Shown here piece by piece: positions 1 to 9,204 of a stretch of DNA of 64,000 nucleotides. The DNA is taken from positions 101,630-165,629 of the forward strand of contig JAFVRN010000038.1 in NCBI GenBank assembly GCA_017504265.1, in the 5' to 3' direction. Position 1 is the stretch's first letter; every line of letters begins with the position of its first letter. Under the pieces are notes generated by a model. The model was not told the DNA's origin. It saw nothing but the letters and a program-made list of their open reading frames with translations, and did not search any database. Source of the DNA: Alistipes sp. (lineage in GTDB: Bacteria; Bacteroidota; Bacteroidia; Bacteroidales; Rikenellaceae). The position numbers and the translations under genes were made by a program.

Positions 1-1375
1 ACGAGGTATCGTTAGTAGCCTTATAGGTAAGGTATATCGCCAACGGCGTAAGCACAAAGATGGGCAGCCACATACCATACAGTGCATCCCACGTACCCTC
101 CTTGGACATCTTCTCGCCCGAAATGCTGATAATGTAGTAGATAACAAAGAATACCACAGAGATAACAATAGGCATACCCAAGCCACCCTTACGAATAATT
201 GCCCCGAGTGGCGCGCCAATCATAAAGAATACGATGATAGATACGGGCAATGTAAGTTTTCGATGCCACTCATTTTCGGTACGATACAACTGCGTGAGAG
301 CAAGTTTCGAGGAGTGTTCATCGTAGGAATAAGCTCCTTGCGACGAGCGAGCAGCACTCGATGCCTTACTGTATATCTTAGCCCTTTCACGTATCGATAT
401 ACCTTTTAGTGAGTCGTTTATATTTATGGCACGATACTCCTGTTTGTTTGGTCGAAGCGTATCACCGGGCATAATCGTAGTATCTTGTACGAATATCTGC
501 TTTTTGAGCAACGGCTCGTATGAGGCTGTATTACTTCTATCTATTAATATGTGCAGCGAATCCATAAGTTCTTCAAGCTCAACCATATTACGTGTCTGAG
601 ATTCGCTAAACTCACGCGACATATCACCCGGACGTGTAACCTTTGACACCGGAATTGTACCATCCTGTCTTTCGAATGAGTGCTGACGCATGGTATTACG
701 GTCATACCATTGCGAGTTGCGCGTATGCTCGTATGTTCGACCATTATACAGCGTAACGTATAGGTATGCCTTATCGTCGGACATCATAATATATCCCGAA
801 TCGGCAACGGTAGTGGTCATATTACCATTCTCATCACGTGTATCGAATATCAACACATCGGTCAAAAGACGTGTCTGCTCGTCCTGATGGCCTACTCTGA
901 TACTCATATCCGGCAGGCCATTGAAGAACATTCCATCCTGAAAATTAAGTTCTTGACGCTGCTCTCTGATGTCGAACATTATATCGTACATACGCTGATT
1001 GGCATATGGAACAAGGTTGTTTGAGATGAAGAAACTGCCAAATGCTATGATAGATACGACTGCAATAAGCGGACTCATAATACGTGGCAAGGATAATCCT
1101 GCCGACTTCATTGCAAGCAACTCGAAGTTCTCACCAAGATTACCCATAGCCATAATCGCCGACAGCAACATAGCCAGAGGCAATCCCAGAGGGATCATAT
1201 TTATGGTGGCACAGATGAAGAGTTCGATAATAGTACTCACATCAAGACCCTTACCCGTAAGCTCGTCAATATAACGCCACACAAAGTTCATCATCAGCAC
1301 AAACTGCACGATGAAAAAGGTGGCGATAAGTGGCCCGACATAGGCTTTTAGAACAAGTTTATATATCTTCTTCAT
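1..1375 (-). CDS. LptF/LptG-family permease (YjgP/YjgQ), C-terminus cut by window edge
   Basis: The open frame runs from an ATG at 1375 to the left edge without a stop, giving 458 codons. The N-terminus begins MKKIYKLVLKAYVGPL and leads into membrane segments. A long hydrophilic middle follows, matching the periplasmic jellyroll domain of this family. Hydrophobic segments return at the low-coordinate end (TLPVSIIVFFMIGAPLGAII). This is the architecture of the YjgP/YjgQ permeases, which with LptB extract lipopolysaccharide from the inner membrane and pass it to the Lpt bridge. LptF and LptG cannot be told apart from this sequence, and LptB is not in the window. The start lies 2 bases after the stop of the upstream ABC-3 permease, so the two are probably co-transcribed. 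Confident in the family, not in the paralogue. Confidence 0.88.
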   Translation of the reverse strand, partial: MKKIYKLVLKAYVGPLIATFFIVQFVLMMNFVWRYIDELTGKGLDVSTIIELFICATINMIPLGLPLAMLLSAIMAMGNLGENFELLAMKSAGLSLPRIMSPLIAVVSIIAFGSFFISNNLVPYANQRMYDIMFDIREQRQELNFQDGMFFNGLPDMSIRVGHQDEQTRLLTDVLIFDTRDENGNMTTTVADSGYIMMSDDKAYLYVTLYNGRTYEHTRNSQWYDRNTMRQHSFERQDGTIPVSKVTRPGDMSREFSESQTRNMVELEELMDSLHILIDRSNTASYEPLLKKQIFVQDTTIMPGDTLRPNKQEYRAININDSLKGISIRERAKIYSKASSAARSSQGAYSYDEHSSKLALTQLYRTENEWHRKLTLPVSIIVFFMIGAPLGAIIRKGGLGMPIVISVVFFVIYYIISISGEKMSKEGTWDALYGMWLPIFVLTPLAIYLTYKATNDTS

Positions 1376-1377
1376 AA

Positions 1378-2199
1378 CTACTTCTTACTTCGATAGAACG
1401 ATAAGAGTTTTACAATAATCAGCATCACGCTAAGCGTAAATATAATACAGCTTCCCGTAGGCAGGTTATAAGCATAGCTCAACACAAATCCCACTATATT
1501 GCATACGACAGCTACGACTGCCGACCATAGTGCTATACGGCGATAATCCTTGGTAAGGGTGTTTACTATTACCGTAGGAATAGTGATAAGCGATAGCAAC
1601 AGTACGATACCCATAACCTTGATTGACAACACAATAGTCACGGCTATAAGTATCGACATTATGTAGGCCGTAAGCGTTGTAGCCACACCCTGACTTCGGG
1701 CAAAATCCTCGTCAAAGGTTATAAACATAACATAGCGAAGCGAGAGCAACGAACCAAGCACGATAAATATCGTCAGCATTGCAAGCCATAATACATCACT
1801 ATGCGTGACCAAGAGGATATTTCCAAAAAGATAACTTGTCAAATCTGTTGCATATCCCGGGCGCAGCGACATAAAGAGCGCACCCAGCGCCATACCCACA
1901 GACCAAATTATGCCTATTGCCGAATCTTCGCGTATACTACCCCTTCGTGATGCGTACTCTATTCCCACGGCCGAAGTTGCAGCAAAGCCAAGAGCTCCCA
2001 GCAGAGGATCAAAACCTGCATATAGAGCTATGCCAAGGCCGCCAAACGACGCATGAGTGATACCTCCCGATAGAAAGACCATTCGACGTGCCACGATGTA
2101 ACTGCCTATTATGCCGCAGGTTACACCCGACAGCAGACAAGCCCATAGAGCATTAATTAAGAAATCATACGAAAATATGTCCTCTATCAAATTTATCAC
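1378..2199 (-). CDS. ABC-3 family metal permease (ZnuB/MntB-like)
   Basis: This 273-aa polytopic protein has about eight hydrophobic segments. Its N-terminal stretch (IGSYIVARRMVFLSGGITHA, then SFGGLGIAL) is the typical signature of ABC-3 permeases, which carry Zn2+, Mn2+ or Fe2+ across the inner membrane. The ATPase and the metal-binding protein normally encoded beside it are absent: mtaB is divergent upstream and an Lpt permease follows, so its partners must lie elsewhere. The actual metal cannot be read from the sequence. A TAAATTTG -7 box lies upstream on this strand. Confidence 0.85.
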   Translation of the reverse strand: MINLIEDIFSYDFLINALWACLLSGVTCGIIGSYIVARRMVFLSGGITHASFGGLGIALYAGFDPLLGALGFAATSAVGIEYASRRGSIREDSAIGIIWSVGMALGALFMSLRPGYATDLTSYLFGNILLVTHSDVLWLAMLTIFIVLGSLLSLRYVMFITFDEDFARSQGVATTLTAYIMSILIAVTIVLSIKVMGIVLLLSLITIPTVIVNTLTKDYRRIALWSAVVAVVCNIVGFVLSYAYNLPTGSCIIFTLSVMLIIVKLLSFYRSKK

Positions 2200-2228
2200 G
2201 TCAAACCCTATCTTCTATATATAATGTG

Positions 2229-2236
2229 CAAATTTA
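2229..2236 (-). promoter_or_regulatory. -7 element of the metal permease/Lpt permease operon
   Basis: On the minus strand this reads TAAATTTG, matching the Bacteroidota -7 consensus TAnnTTTG about 30 bases before the permease ATG. No good -33 TTTG was found at 19-21 bases, so confidence is moderate. Confidence 0.45.
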
Positions 2237-2329
2237 CTTTTTTTTCGCAATAGAACGAAAACTTTTTTCAAAATCATATAACTTTTTGTAACTTCGCCAG
2301 CGATTTTTATACTAAAAACGAGATTAGGT

Positions 2330-3628
2330 ATGTCAGAAAAAAGGGTTAGCTTTCACACGTTGGGATGTAAACTCAATTTCTCGGAGTCATCGACACTCGC
2401 TCGCCAATTTGAGGCGGGCGGCTACCGCAGAGTAGAGCCTTCGGAGCCTACCGATGTAGCTGTTATCAACAGCTGCTCGGTAACGGAACACGCCGATAAA
2501 AAATGTCGTAATATAATCCGCAAAATACATCGCCGCAACCCCGATGCTATTATCGCTGTTACGGGTTGTTATGCACAACTTAAACCGGAGGAGATAGCGG
2601 CAATAGATGGTGTGGACATTGTATTAAGTAACAACGATAAAGGTGACCTATATAAACGAGTGGTTGAAATAGAAAACAAGGCTAAAACCGAGGTATACAG
2701 CTGCTCGGTAGAGAACCTGACACGCTTCTTTGCAGCATACTCCTCAGGCGACAGAACACGTTCATTTCTGAAGGTGCAAGATGGCTGCGACTATAAGTGT
2801 GCATACTGCACCATTCACTATGCCCGAGGAGGCAGCCGCAATATTGCCATAGCCGACATTGTAAAGGAGGCCGAAGAGATAGTTGCAGCGGGACAGAAAG
2901 AGATAGTTATAACAGGCGTAAACACCGGTGATTTTGGCCGTACAACAGGAGAAAAATTCATTGACCTACTACGTGCATTAAACGAGGTTGAAGGCGTGGA
3001 AAGATACCGCATTTCGAGCATCGAACCAAATCTCATAACTGACGAGATTATAGAGTTTTGCGCTGCGTCACCTAAATTTCAGCCTCACTTTCATATCCCA
3101 CTACAAAGTGGTTCGACAGCTATCCTCGGATTGATGCGTCGTCGCTACACCGCGGAGCGTTACCGTGAGCGCATAGCAAAGATACGCTCGCTGATGCCCG
3201 ACGCCTTCCTCGGTGTCGATGTTATCGTAGGCTTTCCGGGCGAAGGCGAGGAGGAGTTTATGCAGACATACCGACTGCTCGAAGAGGTTGGGGCATCATT
3301 CCTACACATCTTTCCATTCTCGGAGCGTCCGGGAACGCCGGCCGTAGATATGCCCAACAAGGTGCAATCTCGCATAGCAACTGAGCGAGTGGAGCGTCTT
3401 GAAGCACTAAGCGACAAACTGCACCGAAACTTTGCCGAGAGGTTCATAGGCACGGTACGTCCCGTACTCTTCGAAAGTACCGATCGTAACGGCCGCATGT
3501 ACGGTTATACAGATAACTACCTGCGTGTTTCAACTGCCTACGACAACAGCAAAATCAACAACATCTGCAACGTTAAGCTCCTCGAAATAGAGAATAACGG
3601 GGATATAAGGTGTGAAACAGTTGTATAA
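2330..3628 (+). CDS. mtaB: tRNA (N6-threonylcarbamoyl-A37)-C2 methylthiotransferase MtaB
   Basis: This 432-aa radical-SAM methylthiotransferase converts t6A37 to ms2t6A37 in ANN-decoding tRNAs. The N-terminal domain holds the first cluster cysteines (LGCKLN near residue 13, then NSCSV and TGCYAQ). The radical-SAM motif DGCDYKCAYCTIHYARG follows at about residues 150-166, and a TRAM-like tail ends the protein. The GCKLN signature and length fit MtaB better than MiaB or RimO. The gene stands alone, divergent from the metal permease; the next + strand genes have their own promoter. Confidence 0.93.
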   Translation: MSEKRVSFHTLGCKLNFSESSTLARQFEAGGYRRVEPSEPTDVAVINSCSVTEHADKKCRNIIRKIHRRNPDAIIAVTGCYAQLKPEEIAAIDGVDIVLSNNDKGDLYKRVVEIENKAKTEVYSCSVENLTRFFAAYSSGDRTRSFLKVQDGCDYKCAYCTIHYARGGSRNIAIADIVKEAEEIVAAGQKEIVITGVNTGDFGRTTGEKFIDLLRALNEVEGVERYRISSIEPNLITDEIIEFCAASPKFQPHFHIPLQSGSTAILGLMRRRYTAERYRERIAKIRSLMPDAFLGVDVIVGFPGEGEEEFMQTYRLLEEVGASFLHIFPFSERPGTPAVDMPNKVQSRIATERVERLEALSDKLHRNFAERFIGTVRPVLFESTDRNGRMYGYTDNYLRVSTAYDNSKINNICNVKLLEIENNGDIRCETVV

Positions 3629-3651
3629 TTCGTACAAAAGTATTACTTTTG
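3621..3651 (+). promoter_or_regulatory. Promoter of the 4HB-HAMP/trkH operon
   Basis: TTG at 3621-3623, a 20-base spacer, then TACTTTTG at 3644-3651 match the Bacteroidota consensus. A second possible -7 box (TAGATTTG) lies at 3668-3675. Transcription would start near 3657 or 3681, ahead of the ATG at 3691. Confidence 0.55.
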
Positions 3652-3690
3652 TGGGATTGTAAAACCTTAGATTTGTTAAGCTGAAAAAGG

Positions 3691-4527
3691 ATGTGGAGTA
3701 AAGTCAAAGATATTTTTAGCATCAACTCGATACGCAGACGTATTCGTGCTGCCTTCATGAGTATCATCCTACTGCTATTCTTTTCAGGTGCGATGTCACT
3801 ATTCGAATTGGAGCGAGTAAGTCACGACACCGAGGAGATTCTGTTGGCAAGTAAGGAGAACGTGGATCTTGCCGGCGAGATGATATCGGCACTCAAAGAG
3901 CAGGATGACGCGATGATACATATGGCTGTTTTGGGAAACTCTTTAAGCGAAATCAACAAGTTTGGCACAATGTGCGAAGAGTCCATAACACGCCTGCACA
4001 ACGCTGCATACGCGGCACAGCAGAAGATGTTGCAGACCGAGACCCCCAATGCGACTGACTCTCTTGTGATGTTTACCCACAAGATCAATGGCCTTGCCAA
4101 CGATTTTCTTAGTGGTAATATTCTTCGTACCGTAGCAGAATCCCGAGCAATAGACTCCCTATCGACTTATTCGAGCGAAACCTGGTACTTGGAGAGCTAC
4201 AAACCAGTGTATATGGATGTCTCTGACCAGATTACCAAGTATATGACAGGTTCGCAGAGTACACTTGGCCCCGATGTCAATCGTCTGAGTCATACAGCCC
4301 GTCGTGCTGTAACTCCGGTGTTCATATCACTGGTCGTGATGTTGGTTGTAGTGTTGATGCTCTACTATTTTATGAATGTCTATCTCATAGACCCTATACT
4401 TCGCATCAACCGCAACCTGGGCGACTACCTCACCTACAAAGTGCCGTTTGAGGCAGATGTATCGTGTCGTGACGAGATAGGAACACTGCGTGAGCGCATA
4501 ATTACACTGATATCGAAGTTGAAATAG
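3691..4527 (+). CDS. Membrane protein with 4-helix-bundle sensor and HAMP domain, no output domain
   Basis: The protein has 278 aa, with a membrane segment at about residues 21-40. A helical region with the feel of a 4HB_MCP chemoreceptor sensor spans residues 41-205. A second membrane segment lies at 208-233, then a HAMP-like stretch with the hallmark DEIGTL at 261-266. It stops 12 residues later, so there is no histidine kinase, cyclase or methyl-accepting signalling domain. No motility or chemotaxis genes are nearby. It sits 26 bases upstream of trkH in the same operon, so it may sense osmotic or ionic state for the potassium transporter; that role is inferred from position only. An AAAAAGG ribosome-binding site precedes the ATG. 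Confidence 0.75.
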   Translation: MWSKVKDIFSINSIRRRIRAAFMSIILLLFFSGAMSLFELERVSHDTEEILLASKENVDLAGEMISALKEQDDAMIHMAVLGNSLSEINKFGTMCEESITRLHNAAYAAQQKMLQTETPNATDSLVMFTHKINGLANDFLSGNILRTVAESRAIDSLSTYSSETWYLESYKPVYMDVSDQITKYMTGSQSTLGPDVNRLSHTARRAVTPVFISLVVMLVVVLMLYYFMNVYLIDPILRINRNLGDYLTYKVPFEADVSCRDEIGTLRERIITLISKLK

Positions 4528-4553
4528 GTAGTGACGAGTAAATTGCCGACAGT

Positions 4554-5999
4554 ATGAGAGTCCACGTTGTTATACGCTATATTGGTATGGTGCTACAATT
4601 CATTGCAGCATTCATGCTACTATCGGCCGGCGTATCCATATACGACGACTACGACTCGGCATACTATCCACTGCTCTTATCGTCGTTTATGACCGCCCTG
4701 CTCGGTCTCTTTCCGCTGATATTCGTCGAGCGTGTCGATGAGATTAAGACCAAGGAGGGATATATTATCGTCGTCGGCTCGTGGCTTGTAGCCTGCATCG
4801 TCGGCATGTTTCCATACCTGATATGGGGTGGAGAGTTCACCTTTATCAATGCCTGGTTCGAAAGCGTATCGGGCTTTACCACCACAGGAGCATCCATTCT
4901 CAACGACATAGAGTCACTACCTCGTGGCCTGCTATTCTGGCGATCGTCATCGGCCTGGATTGGAGGTATCGGCGTTGTTATGTTTGCCCTTGTCATCCTT
5001 CCATCCATGGGGCGTAGCAGGCAGATGCTATACAACGTTGAGTTATCGACAATTGCGAAGGATAACTTCCACTATCGCTCGAAGGTTATCATTCGCATCC
5101 TATCGTCGGTCTATATCGGTCTTACAGCCATCACTACCCTTCTGCTCAAATATACCGGAATGAACTGGTTTGATGCCATAAACCACGCTATGTCGTCGTG
5201 CAGCACCTGTGGTTTTAGCACCAAGAATGCATCGCTGGCCTTCTTTGACAGCATCCCCATAGAGTTGATACTTATGGGTTCGATGACTCTTGCCAGCATC
5301 CATTTTGGAATATTATATGCAACTATTACCGGCAGACGAAACAATATATTCCGCTCGGAGGTCGTTCGCACATATATCTTGATGTTGGCCGTAGTAAGCA
5401 TTATTGTAGCGTTCAGCCTATATAGCAGTGGCACGTACGATACATTTTGGCACTCGTTGCGTCAGTCGGCGTTCCAAGTTATCAGCGTAACCTCTACGTC
5501 GGGATTTGCGACTGCCGACTCCAATACTTGGACATCGCTGGCAATCGTACTTCTGGTATTCAGCTCGGTTGTATGCGGCTGTGCAGGTTCTACGTCGGGA
5601 GGTATGAAGGTAGATAGACTGATTATGGCCTACAAGATTATAAGCAACAGGATGAAGCTCCAGCAGCACCCCAACGCCATTATACGCACCAAGGTAGATG
5701 GCGTAGTGCAAGAGGAGGGAATACTGAGTCTGGTGATGAGCTTTATCGTCGCATACATAATCTTGGTACTATTGGGTACTATCATGTATACGATGTTTGG
5801 TTGCGACATACTTACGGGATTTACGGCATCGATTGCCTGCATAAGCAATGTAGGCCCAGGCTTTGGAGAGGTTGGCTCGATGTCGAATTTCTCAGAGCTG
5901 CCGGCGGTACTAAAATTTACATCGACAGCACTAATGTTGGTGGGTCGTTTGGAGATATTTGGATTTATACAGCTCTTCTTTATGCGTTCATGGAAGTAG
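4554..5999 (+). CDS. trkH: TrkH-family potassium uptake transporter
   Basis: This 481-aa protein is the potassium-conducting subunit of a Trk/Ktr system in the inner membrane. It shows four membrane-pore-membrane repeats. Pore motifs include SGFTTTGAS (about residue 106), SSCSTCGFSTKNA, SVTSTSGFATAD and SNVGPGFGEVG. The selectivity glycine is present in each loop. The cytoplasmic gating partner TrkA is not in the window. It follows the 4HB-HAMP protein by 26 bases and precedes the SPOR-like protein, forming one transcription unit. Confidence 0.93.
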   Translation: MRVHVVIRYIGMVLQFIAAFMLLSAGVSIYDDYDSAYYPLLLSSFMTALLGLFPLIFVERVDEIKTKEGYIIVVGSWLVACIVGMFPYLIWGGEFTFINAWFESVSGFTTTGASILNDIESLPRGLLFWRSSSAWIGGIGVVMFALVILPSMGRSRQMLYNVELSTIAKDNFHYRSKVIIRILSSVYIGLTAITTLLLKYTGMNWFDAINHAMSSCSTCGFSTKNASLAFFDSIPIELILMGSMTLASIHFGILYATITGRRNNIFRSEVVRTYILMLAVVSIIVAFSLYSSGTYDTFWHSLRQSAFQVISVTSTSGFATADSNTWTSLAIVLLVFSSVVCGCAGSTSGGMKVDRLIMAYKIISNRMKLQQHPNAIIRTKVDGVVQEEGILSLVMSFIVAYIILVLLGTIMYTMFGCDILTGFTASIACISNVGPGFGEVGSMSNFSELPAVLKFTSTALMLVGRLEIFGFIQLFFMRSWK

Positions 6000-6042
6000 C
6001 TGAGTCAGTAATATGAAAATAAGCGAGGTAACTGATATAAAA

Positions 6043-7623
6043 ATGAGTAGATGGTTATATAGCATAATAGTGGCTTTGGTACTATTTGCCACACAGCCCT
6101 TCACGACATATGCACAAGGATCAGCAATCGGAGAGTTATCCAACAACGAGGAGTATGTATCGCTGATGCGTCGAAGCTCGGAGCTCAACGATGATTTGGA
6201 CTCAATCACTCGTCTTATGAACGATGTGCGCAATAGCTTTCGTGATGCTTATGATGCAGGAAATATGCAACGCAGTACTCGTGATAGCTTTTCGAACCGT
6301 ATAATAGAGCTTGAGCAGGAGATGTTCAATCTGCGTGATGAGCGAGGCATAATCACCAACCGTATTATCATCCTCGAAAAAGAGTGGGTGTTAAGCCAAT
6401 TCTCCGACCCTCAACCCTCAACCCCTTCGGCAACGGATGAGGTGGAGGAAGATGGCACGGAGCAATATCGCAACCTTATAGACAACAGATGCTTTATCAC
6501 CACCTTGCAGGCTGAGGATTACGATGACTTGCGTCAGGCACACAACGAGGAGATAGCTCTTGAAGAGTTGACAAAGGAGTATATAGAGCATCACAATCGT
6601 ATCAGCGAATGTGTCGATGCCTACATGACAACCGACAATGAGGCTGTTGCGGACTCGTTGTTTACCGTATATAATGAAATGACACAACGTGCAAGCTCCC
6701 TCGATGAGGCTATCAAGGGCTATTGGAATCATATTCTCGATGCCAAGTACTACTCCTATGGTTATATCTTGGAGAAGAACGGCCACTATGAACCTCTTGA
6801 CGATGCAACAGATGACTTTCTAACATATCAGAAGGAGTGTAGCGAATATGATGGTTACTATGTATCGGACAATATTATGCACTACGCTCTGGGACGTGAA
6901 CGTTTGTTAGACTACGAGGTTGCCTTTGCCGAAAAGATGGGGTTAAGTGCAGCAGCCGATTCATTGAAAATCGTACGAGAGAGTTTACAACTACCGGAGT
7001 ATCGTTTGCAGAAGCACGATGTAGAGCGACGACTGTTTCTCGACTATCAGCCGATTACATTTGGCAAGACCACATTCTACAACAGTTCAAATCCATTGCC
7101 CGATATTAAGATATACGAGCTCGGAACAATATACAGAATACGTCTTGGCAAGTTCCGTGCAAAGCAGAATATGTCCTTATTCAAAGGCGTGCAGCCGCTG
7201 TACTTAGATCGCGACGAGGATGGCAACTATCTATACTATGCGGGAGGTTATGCTACACACCTCGAGGCAGACGAGGCCGTAACGATGCTGCGTAACAAGG
7301 GCTTCAAGTCACCACAAATTTGCCGCTGGGAGGATGGCGAGATGATAAACCTGTCGGATGAGGCAAAGAAAGATAGCGATACGCCACGCGATATTCCCGT
7401 TGTCGGTAACCGCTATATGGTAAACATCGAGGCTACGGAGCTTAGTTCCGACTTGCAGGCAACGATAGATGCAGTAGCATCGGGTAAACGCATATCACGC
7501 GTAGGCAACACCTTTGCCGTGGGAACATTCACCAAGTTGGAAGAGGCAGAGGCCTTAGTTCAAGCCATAGAACAGTTATTCCCAGATATAACATTGAGTA
7601 TAAAAGAGATAGAACTAAATTAA
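6043..7623 (+). CDS. Exported protein with coiled coil and two C-terminal SPOR-like repeats
   Basis: I placed the start at the ATG at 6043, which gives a clean signal peptide (MSRWLYSIIVALVLFATQPF) and 526 aa; an in-frame ATG at 6013 adds ten polar residues. Residues about 25-110 are charged and likely coiled-coil. The last third holds two segments resembling SPOR domains: one with GTIYRIRLGKFRAKQN and a YYAGGYATHLEADEA turn, and one at the very end with NRYMVNIEA and FAVGTFTKLEEAEA. SPOR domains bind peptidoglycan stripped of stem peptides, so a periplasmic wall-binding role is likely. No function is known. It lies between trkH and a lipoprotein in one operon. Confidence 0.7.
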   Translation: MSRWLYSIIVALVLFATQPFTTYAQGSAIGELSNNEEYVSLMRRSSELNDDLDSITRLMNDVRNSFRDAYDAGNMQRSTRDSFSNRIIELEQEMFNLRDERGIITNRIIILEKEWVLSQFSDPQPSTPSATDEVEEDGTEQYRNLIDNRCFITTLQAEDYDDLRQAHNEEIALEELTKEYIEHHNRISECVDAYMTTDNEAVADSLFTVYNEMTQRASSLDEAIKGYWNHILDAKYYSYGYILEKNGHYEPLDDATDDFLTYQKECSEYDGYYVSDNIMHYALGRERLLDYEVAFAEKMGLSAAADSLKIVRESLQLPEYRLQKHDVERRLFLDYQPITFGKTTFYNSSNPLPDIKIYELGTIYRIRLGKFRAKQNMSLFKGVQPLYLDRDEDGNYLYYAGGYATHLEADEAVTMLRNKGFKSPQICRWEDGEMINLSDEAKKDSDTPRDIPVVGNRYMVNIEATELSSDLQATIDAVASGKRISRVGNTFAVGTFTKLEEAEALVQAIEQLFPDITLSIKEIELN

Positions 7624-7650
7624 ACACAAGATAAGACAATAGTTTAAGAT

Positions 7651-9087
7651 ATGAAACGAGCCTTATTAGCAATTGCAATACTACTTGGCATAGTGTGCGG
7701 CGTATCGTGTAGCAAGGAAGCGACAAACAGCTTCATAGTACCCTCGGAGAGTATACTTCTTAAGATGCCCGGAGAGAGTGGCACTACCGATTTTAACAGC
7801 CACAACATTACATCTGTTGTCGTCGCATCGTCGCCAAAGGGTTGGATTGTAGATAATATAGATATGTATGCAGGGACCATCACCGTTACTGCACCCTCAT
7901 CATTTGACGATGGCGAGCAAACAGATGGCATAGTAACACTAACTTGTTATACCCCTACGGGTGATGACCGCACGGTAGAGATATATGTAGCCATACTGCC
8001 CAACGACGATGTAGACTACACCTCAGCACCGGCAAACTGCTATATTGCCAATGTTATAAAGACTCGCTATCTGTTTAACCCCTACATAGGTGGAACATCT
8101 ACTCCACTTACAACGACATCTATTGCGCTGATATGGGAGACATCTAAAAATCTCATAAAGTACCTCGACTTACGTGATGGTGTAGCCTCTTTCTATGTAG
8201 ATGAAAGTTTAGATAAGGATGATAACCCGACAGGAGAGGTTACTCCCGGAAATGCGCTTATCGGCGGATATGATGCTGACGGCAACCTGCTATGGAGCTG
8301 GCATATATGGGTTACAAATAGCTCACCTACGACTGATGTTATCTCTCTTAATGGCCACGAGCTGATGAATATTAACCTTGGTGCCGACTGCAATAGTAAT
8401 GGAGATAAGGATCACACAAAGATACTTCACTCCTACGGATTGTATTATCAGTGGGGACGTAGAGCGCCCTTTGTTGGTCCCAACGACTGGAACTTCTACG
8501 GCAATGAGGACAAGCGTATGTATGATGCCGACGAGGACAACATCTACCTTAGCTATGAGGCCTCATCAACCGAGATAGGCACTACGGAGTGGGGAGCGAG
8601 ACACCCTATGACCATCATCAAGGGCAATCCCGACAACGAATACGACTGGTTATACAGCGGCCACGACGACACTCTATGGAAAGAGGGTGCTAAGAGTGAG
8701 CAAGACCCATGTCCTTCAGGATGGCGTGTTCCCGATAGTTCAATCTACGAGATGCTTACCATAGCAGCTGCCGATGACCAAATGAATTGGGAGGAGGCTC
8801 AACCTATGTATGGATGGAGACTGGAAGATACGGCCACACAGCAGAGTCACTTCTTTACGGCCGCAGGTCGCAGAAACTATCTTGATGGCCGCCTCGACAA
8901 TATCAACGACGACGACTTCCGCCCTGTACCTTGGTCGGGATACTATTGGACATCTACGGTGGATGGTGCCAATGCCAAGGCTCTATACTTTGACCTTAAC
9001 AGCGAAACACGCACGTGGAATGCTATAAACACATCGCGTTCGATGCAACGCGCCAATGCTCTACCTATACGTTGCGTTAAGGAGTAG
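7651..9087 (+). CDS. Surface lipoprotein with FISUMP-type C-terminal domain
   Basis: This is a 478-aa lipoprotein with a signal peptide ending in a lipobox-like GVSC (Cys20). The N-terminal part (about 25-125) looks like a BACON/Ig-like beta domain. The C-terminal part carries the marks of the Fibrobacter succinogenes major paralogous (FISUMP) domain: DPCPSGWRVPDSSIYEML, GYYWTSTVDGANAKALYF and the closing LPIRCVKE. Such domains are common on secreted Bacteroidota proteins, possibly in carbohydrate or protein binding, and no enzymatic activity is indicated. It is the last gene of the trkH operon; a terminator follows. Confidence 0.75.
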   Translation: MKRALLAIAILLGIVCGVSCSKEATNSFIVPSESILLKMPGESGTTDFNSHNITSVVVASSPKGWIVDNIDMYAGTITVTAPSSFDDGEQTDGIVTLTCYTPTGDDRTVEIYVAILPNDDVDYTSAPANCYIANVIKTRYLFNPYIGGTSTPLTTTSIALIWETSKNLIKYLDLRDGVASFYVDESLDKDDNPTGEVTPGNALIGGYDADGNLLWSWHIWVTNSSPTTDVISLNGHELMNINLGADCNSNGDKDHTKILHSYGLYYQWGRRAPFVGPNDWNFYGNEDKRMYDADEDNIYLSYEASSTEIGTTEWGARHPMTIIKGNPDNEYDWLYSGHDDTLWKEGAKSEQDPCPSGWRVPDSSIYEMLTIAAADDQMNWEEAQPMYGWRLEDTATQQSHFFTAAGRRNYLDGRLDNINDDDFRPVPWSGYYWTSTVDGANAKALYFDLNSETRTWNAINTSRSMQRANALPIRCVKE

Positions 9088-9117
9088 CCGAGAGCCGAGC
9101 ATTTAGACAACTTAGAT

Positions 9118-9165
9118 AGTGGTCTGAGCGTGAATATAACCTTCACGTTTGGGCCACTTTCTTTG
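9118..9165 (+). terminator. Rho-independent terminator of the trkH operon
   Basis: AGTGG...GCGTGAA pairs with TTCACG...CCACT around a short loop, followed by a T-rich tail (TTTCTTTGTTT). Confidence 0.65.
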
Positions 9166-9204
9166 TTTGGCGCAATCTTTGCCCTTATCGAGGCATAAAT
9201 CTTT

